From assembly GCA_937914725.1 (NCBI GenBank), contig CALDMJ010000202.1, positions 1-9,253 on the forward strand: a stretch of 9,253 bases of DNA. Reading direction: 5' to 3'. Source of the stretch: an uncultured Clostridia bacterium (lineage in GTDB: Bacteria; Bacillota; Clostridia; Christensenellales; UBA1242). Position numbers and translations under genes: made by a program. Below are positions 1 through 4,483 of the stretch, piece by piece (position 1 is the first letter of the stretch; each line of letters opens with the position of its first letter). The notes beneath the pieces were generated by a model. The model made no database searches. It had not been told where the DNA came from and was given only the letters and a program-made list of their open reading frames with translations.

Positions 1-1032
1 CATTTCAAGTTTTTCGGCTTTGCAAACAACGCCGAGCGCTGATGAAAGAATGTCAAGCGCGCCTTTCATTTCGCAAAGTCCACCACCTGTGACTAAAAAT
101 TGATAAATTCCTTGTTCCTCAGTGACGCATTTGCTGACCATTTTGGCTATGTGTTCGATTCTAGCACGGACAACTTGATTGACGTCACTTGCTTTGAGTT
201 CGTATTCCTTTTGCGTTTTTTCGTCCGTGACGACATAGTAGTCCACTTCGGACGGGTCGACTGTCAAAAGCACTTTTTGCTTTAAATTTTCAGCAACTTT
301 AAACGAAATTTTGAATGCTTCACTCAAGTCCGTTGTGATGTGTGCGCCGCCAAGGTCAAATGAATACAAACTTTCGACTTTGTCGCCTTTGACTGCGACG
401 ACACTTGTCAAGAGGTATCCTGTGTCGATAAGCACGACGCCCATATCACGGAAACTTGACTTTGTCATTTGCATTGCTTGTTCGACGATTCCGCATTTGT
501 ATGAAATATCCGTAAGACCACAAATTTGGAGCAACTCATCCATTTTTGCAATAAACTCTTTGCTTGCGTAGATAAAGTCGACATCCGCGGTCAAATCTTC
601 TTGCCCGTGTTGCCCCGCGATTTGCGTTGAACTATGAGGCAAAAAGTCTCCGAGAATTTTCTTCAGTACAATACCGCCGTCGATTTCGCTCGGGTCAATT
701 TGCGCCCCTTTCAAAAATTCATTTCTTAGCGCGTTGTCGAACTCAATTGGCGTTGAAAAAGTTTTTGTTATTGTTTTCTTTATCAATCCACAAAAATCGC
801 TTGGCACATTTACGTAAACTTTTGAGTATTCCTCAGTATCGACATCACTAAAGAGTTCGCGCAGCGAGTCTTGCAATTCCGTCGAGTCCTCCAAAAATTG
901 CCCGTCGACGACGCCGTCATAGTCAATTTCGTAGTTACCACGGATATTGATGATACCCTCGTTGACTTCCACTGCGCAAAGGCGCAATTTGCCAGAACCA
1001 ATGTCTAGCGCAATAAATTTTGTGTTTTGCAT
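1..1032 (-). CDS. ftsA: Cell division protein FtsA-like actin-fold ATPase, 3' end cut by window edge
   Basis: The reading frame is open from ATG at 1032 to position 1, giving 344 residues with no stop, so the C-terminus is missing. The actin/Hsp70-type nucleotide motifs appear in order: phosphate-1 ALDIGSGK (residues 8-15), phosphate-2 VVLIDTGYLLTSVVAV (about 199-214) and the adenosine motif TGGGL (315-319). Between the last two lies YSFDLGGAHITTDLSEAF followed by AENLK, the block that in FtsA follows phosphate-2. About 170 residues separate the first two motifs, room for the FtsA-specific 1C domain. Family knowledge: FtsA polymerises on the membrane and tethers the FtsZ ring through a C-terminal amphipathic helix, which would lie outside this window, as would any ftsZ neighbour. 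A GAGGGAA ribosome site precedes the ATG and a good promoter lies about 100 bases upstream. A related ASKHA protein such as PilM is the main alternative. Confidence 0.82.
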   Translation of the reverse strand, partial: MQNTKFIALDIGSGKLRLCAVEVNEGIINIRGNYEIDYDGVVDGQFLEDSTELQDSLRELFSDVDTEEYSKVYVNVPSDFCGLIKKTITKTFSTPIEFDNALRNEFLKGAQIDPSEIDGGIVLKKILGDFLPHSSTQIAGQHGQEDLTADVDFIYASKEFIAKMDELLQICGLTDISYKCGIVEQAMQMTKSSFRDMGVVLIDTGYLLTSVVAVKGDKVESLYSFDLGGAHITTDLSEAFKISFKVAENLKQKVLLTVDPSEVDYYVVTDEKTQKEYELKASDVNQVVRARIEHIAKMVSKCVTEEQGIYQFLVTGGGLCEMKGALDILSSALGVVCKAEKLEM

Positions 1033-1131
1033 ATTCTTCCCTCATTCGTTAGATTTTGGTGCGCGGTGGGCAAAGATATAAAAGCAACGACTGCTTATAT
1101 GTAAGTGCTTGCCACGCTTCAAGTTTTAGTT

Positions 1132-1160
1132 ATGATACCACATTTTTTTAATAATTGCAA
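1132..1160 (-). promoter_or_regulatory. Sigma-A-type promoter for ftsA
   Basis: On the minus strand, TTGCAA (1155-1160) is separated by 17 bases from TATCAT (1132-1137), and a TG one base before the -10 hexamer makes it an extended -10. The predicted start near 1125 would give a leader of about 90 bases before the ftsA ATG. The -35 lies just past the SLOG stop codon, inside a small AATTG-CAAA-CAATT inverted repeat (1153-1166). A second weak hairpin (AAGCA/TGCTT plus flanking pairs, about 1075-1100) lies in the leader. Nothing else coding is visible between 1033 and 1168. Confidence 0.65.
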
Positions 1161-1168
1161 ACAATTTA

Positions 1169-1687
1169 TCAATTGTGTTCACAAAATGGCGTGATTATGA
1201 CGACGTCAAGCCCTTTATTTTGTGCGTATTCAATTGTTTTCTTTGTTCCGCCACCGCCAAAACGCCCGCTGTACACGGCAATTATGCGGCTACTATTTTC
1301 TACCATATACTTGTTGCGCTCCTCCATACAGCCGTCAAAATACGGCGTGTGCGAAACATACGTCACGACATCGGCATTGTCGACGATGTTTTTGTAACGC
1401 GCCCTTGACTTTTCGCTCCACACCTCGCTTTGCCCTATGCACGGAATGGCACACTCAAGTTTGATGCCAAACTCGTTTTTTAGTTTCAGCACGATTTCAC
1501 TTGCGAGCATATCTATGCCGAGTGCGACGCCGGAAATAAAGTACGTATAACCATCGTAGATTGCCTTTATTATCGCGCTTTCTAGGTCGTCATAACATTT
1601 TCTAAACGCAGAGCCGCACTCGCGATATCCCCACGGCAACCGCTGTGGGCGGTGACCTGTGAAACAACATTTTTTGATTTTTTCCAT
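1169..1687 (-). CDS. DUF1273 / YpsA-related SLOG-fold protein
   Basis: This is a 172-residue protein starting CCFTGHRPQRLPWG at residues 7-20, the hallmark opening of the DUF1273 (COG4474-type) branch of the SLOG superfamily. It continues with FISGVALGIDMLASEIVL, the glycine-rich turn and helix typical of the Rossmann-like nucleotide-binding fold, then IPCIGQSEVWSEKSRARY, and ends with IIAVYSGRFGGGGTKKTIEYA, where the glycine cluster would again face a ligand. Length is normal for the family. AGGGG five bases before the ATG is a good ribosome site. It starts 11 bases after rsmD stops, so cotranscription is likely. Family knowledge: SLOG proteins are thought to bind nucleotide-derived ligands, and YpsA homologues in Firmicutes have been reported to affect cell division when overproduced. 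The ligand here cannot be read from the sequence. It lacks a membrane segment and is presumably cytosolic. Confidence 0.82.
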   Translation of the reverse strand: MEKIKKCCFTGHRPQRLPWGYRECGSAFRKCYDDLESAIIKAIYDGYTYFISGVALGIDMLASEIVLKLKNEFGIKLECAIPCIGQSEVWSEKSRARYKNIVDNADVVTYVSHTPYFDGCMEERNKYMVENSSRIIAVYSGRFGGGGTKKTIEYAQNKGLDVVIITPFCEHN

Positions 1688-1698
1688 TTTTCCCCTAT

Positions 1699-2253
1699 TT
1701 ATATGGTTTTTCTTTTTAATAATAATATGCGCTTGATGCCAAAAGTTCGGTTTTTGAGTTCCTCAAAATAGTCGTAAACCTTTGCGTCCATACTATCCTC
1801 TTTTGCCATTTCGACAACACAAATGCCGTCGTCCGTCAAAACGCCTAGGTCGACGATTTTCAATAGTGCTTGACTTTCAAGCCCTTTGTGATACGGCGGG
1901 TCTAGCAAAATTATGTCAAACTTTTGCCCGCGTTTTTTAAAGTTCAAGAGCGCTTTATCATACGGCAAATTGATGATTTCGGGGGTGTATTTCATTGATT
2001 GTGCGTTTTTACGCACCAAATCACAACTTTTGGGGTTCATATCAACAAAAACTGCACTTTCGGCATAGCGACTGAGGCACTCAAGCCCGAGCGCGCCTGA
2101 ACCTGCGAACAGGTCAAGCACTTTCGCGCCCTCAATATAAATATCCAATAATCCAAACATACTTGTTTTGACCAAATCCGCCGTCGGGCGCGTTCCTTCA
2201 AAATTTGGGAGCAACAATTTTTTGCCCCTATTTCTTCCTGCTATAATTCTCAT
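1699..2253 (-). CDS. rsmD: 16S rRNA (guanine(966)-N(2))-methyltransferase RsmD
   Basis: With the start placed at ATG 2253 the protein is 184 residues, the usual RsmD length. It begins MRIIAGRNRGKKL, the conserved N-terminus of the family, followed by GTRPTADLVKTSMF. The SAM-binding motif is VLDLFAGSGALGLE, the acidic residue after strand 2 is in FVDMNP, and the catalytic NPPY-type motif is LLDPPY. Family knowledge: RsmD methylates G966 of 16S rRNA during 30S assembly in the cytosol. The frame stays open upstream to a TTG at 2292, with further ATGs at 2280 and 2259, but those 13 extra residues are not family-like and a -10 box overlaps them. No Shine-Dalgarno sequence stands before 2253, so translation could be leaderless. 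The SLOG gene follows after 11 bases. In many Firmicutes rsmD is followed by coaD, which is absent here. Confidence 0.92.
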   Translation of the reverse strand: MRIIAGRNRGKKLLLPNFEGTRPTADLVKTSMFGLLDIYIEGAKVLDLFAGSGALGLECLSRYAESAVFVDMNPKSCDLVRKNAQSMKYTPEIINLPYDKALLNFKKRGQKFDIILLDPPYHKGLESQALLKIVDLGVLTDDGICVVEMAKEDSMDAKVYDYFEELKNRTFGIKRILLLKRKTI

Positions 2254-2260
2254 AATCATT

Positions 2261-2288
2261 ATTATAGCATACTTTTTCATTTCTTCAA
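2261..2288 (-). promoter_or_regulatory. Probable promoter of rsmD-SLOG transcript
   Basis: On the minus strand, TTGAAG (2283-2288), a 16-base spacer and a perfect TATAAT (2261-2266), preceded by TGC as an extended -10. Transcription would begin at about 2253-2255, on or next to the preferred rsmD ATG, predicting a leaderless mRNA. The promoter stands immediately downstream of the alr terminator. Confidence 0.55.
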
Positions 2289-2298
2289 TCAATTTGAC

Positions 2299-2323
2299 AA
2301 AAAAAGCGGACTTTTCGCCCGCT
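2299..2323 (-). terminator. Rho-independent terminator of alr
   Basis: On the minus strand, AGCGGGC and GTCCGCT form a seven-pair stem closing a GAAAA loop, followed directly by a run of at least six T. One pair is a G-U wobble in the minus-strand RNA but an A-C mismatch in the plus-strand RNA, which supports minus-strand use. It lies 68 bases past the alr stop and just before the rsmD promoter. Confidence 0.85.
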
Positions 2324-2390
2324 CTTTAAAAATACTTTGTTCGGTTACAAATTGCATTATTCTCCCATATTTACTTGTTTTTTCATATTA

Positions 2391-3725
2391 TTACAGTCGC
2401 AGGAGGTTGAAGGTTGTTAGAGTTTCGTACTCAATTGTGTTTGAGAGGTGAGAAAGGTCGCGGGCAGTAATTTGCTCCGCGCCGTCGATGCCGAGGACGG
2501 TGGCATAGAGCGGAAACGCGGCGTCGATGCCGCCAAAGTCGTCGAGCGATTTATAGAGGTTGTAGTTGTGTGGAAAAACTTTGTCTATCATTGATTTGAA
2601 TGAATACATCAATATTTCGTCGTTGTTTGTGCGCGAAATTTGCATTGAGTCGCAAATCGTGTCGACGACGCTATCAAAGACGCTGCTACAAGTAAATGTT
2701 TTTTTGATTTTCAGGTTTGTTATGTCACACATTAGCATATCCATACATATATGCCCGACGATTGGACATTTTTGCCCACAGATAAGGACGTGCCCTTTTT
2801 CGTAGGCGCGCAGGTAGCCGTCGGCATAACCAATTGCGACGACTGCGATTTGCATATCGCGCGATGCAGTAAAACTTGCGCCGTAACCGACGGTTTCCCC
2901 TTTTTGCAATGTTTGTGTTTTGACAACTCTGGCGCGGATATTGAGGCAAGGTTTGACATCCGTTTTGCGCGTGTTGTCGTAACCATACATTGCTAGCCCG
3001 ACGCGTATCATATTATAGTTGTACTTATTTGATTTCAAAAACGCGGCACTGTTGCTGGCGTGGACGATTAGTTTGCGTTTGCGGCAAAGGTCGAGCATTG
3101 ACAGGAATTTTGCGTTTTGGCGCTTTAGTTTATAACTGTTTTCGCTTTCCGCCGTCGCAAAGTGGGTATATATGCCCTCAATTTTGATGAGTCTACATTT
3201 GTCAATTTCGTTTAACAGGCACTGCAGTTGCAAAGTTGTTTTGACGCCAAGTCGGTTCATCCCTGTATTGATTTTGATATGAACAAATGCGCGCTTGTTT
3301 AGGTTTGTTGCAATTTCATTGATTGCGGAAACGTCCGCGAGCGTGTCGCACGTCAGGCGGATACCTTTTTTTATTAGTTGTGGCAAGTCGGTGTAATTAA
3401 ATTTGCCAAGCATCAAAATCGGCTTTTTTAGTTTTAGGTCGCGGACTTGCAGCGCTTCCATTGCGTTTGCAACTGCAAAAAAGTCTACAAGGTCGGAGAT
3501 ACCTATGCACACTTGTTTGTAGCCGTGCCCGTATGCGTTTGCTTTGACGACGGCGCAAAAATTTGGCGTTTTGATGTTTTTTTTGCCTTTTTTATGCATT
3601 TTTTCATCAATATTTGTGCTTGTTTCACGTTTTTTGTTGTTTTGTTGGCAAACAAAACTGCTTGCTTGTTTCAGCTTTATAATATTTTCTCTCAATATTT
3701 CAATGTTTACTTCTTTTTCTACCAT
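2391..3725 (-). CDS. alr: Alanine racemase (PLP-dependent), unusually long
   Basis: The PLP-binding lysine is K61 in AVVKANAYGHG, and the opposite-face catalytic tyrosine is Y281 in GYGASF. Other family landmarks are MNRLGV (R158), IYTHFATAES, HASNSAA, MIRVGLAMYG (R241), AIGYADGY and GHICMDM. Family knowledge: it interconverts L- and D-alanine in the cytosol, supplying D-Ala for peptidoglycan. At 444 residues it is about 70 longer than usual. One Lys-rich insert (about residues 28-52) lies before the lysine strand, and a second of about 65 residues (about 341-407) sits in the C-terminal beta domain between DITNL and the ATVLGIDGAEQITARDL block. Both catalytic residues are intact, so activity is expected. 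An in-frame TAA lies 12 bases before the ATG, fixing the upstream limit. No Shine-Dalgarno is visible, and a perfect 8-1-8 palindrome covers the start codon. Confidence 0.93.
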   Translation of the reverse strand: MVEKEVNIEILRENIIKLKQASSFVCQQNNKKRETSTNIDEKMHKKGKKNIKTPNFCAVVKANAYGHGYKQVCIGISDLVDFFAVANAMEALQVRDLKLKKPILMLGKFNYTDLPQLIKKGIRLTCDTLADVSAINEIATNLNKRAFVHIKINTGMNRLGVKTTLQLQCLLNEIDKCRLIKIEGIYTHFATAESENSYKLKRQNAKFLSMLDLCRKRKLIVHASNSAAFLKSNKYNYNMIRVGLAMYGYDNTRKTDVKPCLNIRARVVKTQTLQKGETVGYGASFTASRDMQIAVVAIGYADGYLRAYEKGHVLICGQKCPIVGHICMDMLMCDITNLKIKKTFTCSSVFDSVVDTICDSMQISRTNNDEILMYSFKSMIDKVFPHNYNLYKSLDDFGGIDAAFPLYATVLGIDGAEQITARDLSHLSNTIEYETLTTFNLLRL

Positions 3726-3739
3726 AACATTATGTTATG
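3723..3739. repeat. 8-1-8 perfect palindrome over the alr start codon
   Basis: CATAACAT-T-ATGTTATG is a perfect inverted repeat with a one-base centre. Its left edge is the complement of the alr ATG. A second perfect hairpin, CGATGT-TTTG-ACATCG (3748-3763), stands nine bases further upstream. The 7-1-7/8-1-8 geometry resembles dimeric repressor operators, but the sequence matches no operator I know. As RNA it would bury the start codon in a stem. Confidence 0.6.
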
Positions 3740-3788
3740 CTACGTCACGATGTTTTGACATCGCCTGTGTGCTATAGTCTACAATTAA

Positions 3789-3794
3789 ATTATA
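3789..3794 (-). promoter_or_regulatory. Possible -10 box for alr
   Basis: A TATAAT on the minus strand lies about 64 bases upstream of the alr ATG. No good -35 at 16-18 bases is present (TTAACG at 19 bases is the nearest), so this is weak. A start here would place both the CGATGT hairpin and the start-codon palindrome in the leader. Confidence 0.3.
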
Positions 3795-3824
3795 AAGAGT
3801 AGTGCTATCAACGCGTTAATTGCC

Positions 3825-3900
3825 AAAGTAAATTCTACCACAAAAATTTCTCGAAGTAAATTCTGCGTCAAATTGCACGATGGAATTTACTTTGAGAATT
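3825..3900. repeat. Three copies of AAGTAAATTC forming an 18-pair hairpin
   Basis: AAGTAAATTCT occurs at 3826-3836 and 3854-3864, and an inverted copy GAATTTACTT at 3883-3892, so units recur every 28-29 bases. The second and third copies extend into a long inverted repeat. 3845-3863 pairs with 3883-3900 through 18 pairs with one G-U wobble and one bulge, enclosing a 19-base loop. The first copy can compete for the third (11 pairs). It lies in the 281-base gap between alr and the small plus-strand gene, upstream of both. No T-run follows on the plus side, so it is not a standard terminator for that strand. Confidence 0.7.
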
Positions 3901-3940
3901 AGCAAACGCTATCAATGAAAAAGGCTCACAATGTAACAAG

Positions 3941-3969
3941 TTGACAAGTAGCGCGGAATGTGATATAAT
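3941..3969 (+). promoter_or_regulatory. Consensus sigma-A promoter of the small gene
   Basis: TTGACA (3941-3946), a 17-base spacer and TATAAT (3964-3969): both hexamers are perfect, and TGA before the -10 gives an extended -10 as well. Predicted start is about 3976, leaving a leader of about 31 bases. This is the strongest promoter in the window. Confidence 0.9.
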
Positions 3970-4006
3970 TTAAGACGTAAATCAAATACGAAAAAAGAGG
4001 ATTATT

Positions 4007-4276
4007 ATGACAAAAGAGAAAAAACAAGTTATTATTATGCATATTGATGAAATGAGAATAGATAGAAACAATAAAAAATTGGTTTTAGATGCTATGCAAG
4101 AAACTAACCCTTCCAAAAATTGTGAAAAGGTAATTGATAGCGCCTATAAAATTGCCCTACTCATTGAAACTCAAGCTCTTAGTCCTAAAAGAGAAAAACA
4201 GTTGAATGCTAACTTGTCATATGCTTGCGAGGCATATAACGATGAGTTGCAATTATTTATTGATTGCTCACGCTAA
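4007..4276 (+). CDS. Small protein of unknown function (89 aa)
   Basis: I do not recognise this protein. The 89 residues are soluble and mostly helical in composition. The N-terminus is Lys-rich (MTKEKKQVIIMHIDEM), the middle has NPSKNCEKVIDSAYKIALLIE and the C-terminal part is YACEAYNDELQLFIDCSR, with cysteines near residues 39, 73 and 87. There is no signal peptide or membrane segment. The gene is convincing because it is a complete unit: perfect promoter, AAGAGG six bases before the ATG, and a strong terminator 15 bases after the stop. It is AT-richer than its neighbours and is the only plus-strand gene between two minus-strand housekeeping genes, which fits a late insertion. It could be a regulator, an antitoxin-like partner or a small accessory protein; nothing decides between these. 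Confidence 0.8.
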   Translation: MTKEKKQVIIMHIDEMRIDRNNKKLVLDAMQETNPSKNCEKVIDSAYKIALLIETQALSPKREKQLNANLSYACEAYNDELQLFIDCSR

Positions 4277-4291
4277 ATATCAAATTCAAAA

Positions 4292-4321
4292 GAAAGTGTT
4301 GAAAAATACTTTCTTTTTTTT
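4292..4321 (+). terminator. Strong terminator, probably usable from both sides
   Basis: GAAAGTGTT and AATACTTTC form nine pairs (one G-U) around a GAAA loop, followed by eight T. The upstream CAAAA can extend the stem. The minus-strand reading has the same stem followed by four T, so it may also stop feoB transcripts coming the other way. A second small hairpin, CTTTTTT-TTCG-AAAAAAG (4313-4330), overlaps its T-tract. The rest of 4322-4483 is AT-rich and holds no gene. Confidence 0.85.
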
Positions 4322-4442
4322 CGAAAAAAGAAAGATTTAAATGAAATTCCACCTTGCGGGGCTTGCTTCAAAATATAAAGTTTTAATTTCCCCGTATCTA
4401 TATAAATTGTAGTTACATTTCAATAATTAAAGCAATTTTATA

Positions 4443-4461
4443 GAAAAATTATAATTTTTTC
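4443..4461 (-). terminator. Weak AT-only hairpin downstream of feoB
   Basis: GAAAAATTATAATTTTTTC is an almost perfect A/T palindrome 23 bases beyond the feoB stop. With no GC pairs in the core it is a poor terminator. Transcripts may instead end at the hairpin at 4292-4321. Confidence 0.2.
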
Positions 4462-4483
4462 ATTTTTATTTAATTTTTATAAT

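Noticed and set aside
100..851. Plus-strand open frames at the left edge
   Set aside because: They are antisense to the ftsA-like frame, which is open through the whole stretch with all nucleotide-binding motifs.
2725..2996. Short frames on both strands inside alr
   Set aside because: They are alternative readings of the conserved Y281/GHICMDM region of alr and lack ribosome sites.
3845..3900. Hairpin as an intrinsic terminator
   Set aside because: On the plus strand no T-run follows. On the minus strand a T5 follows, but one pair is lost and no gene lies upstream on that strand within the window.
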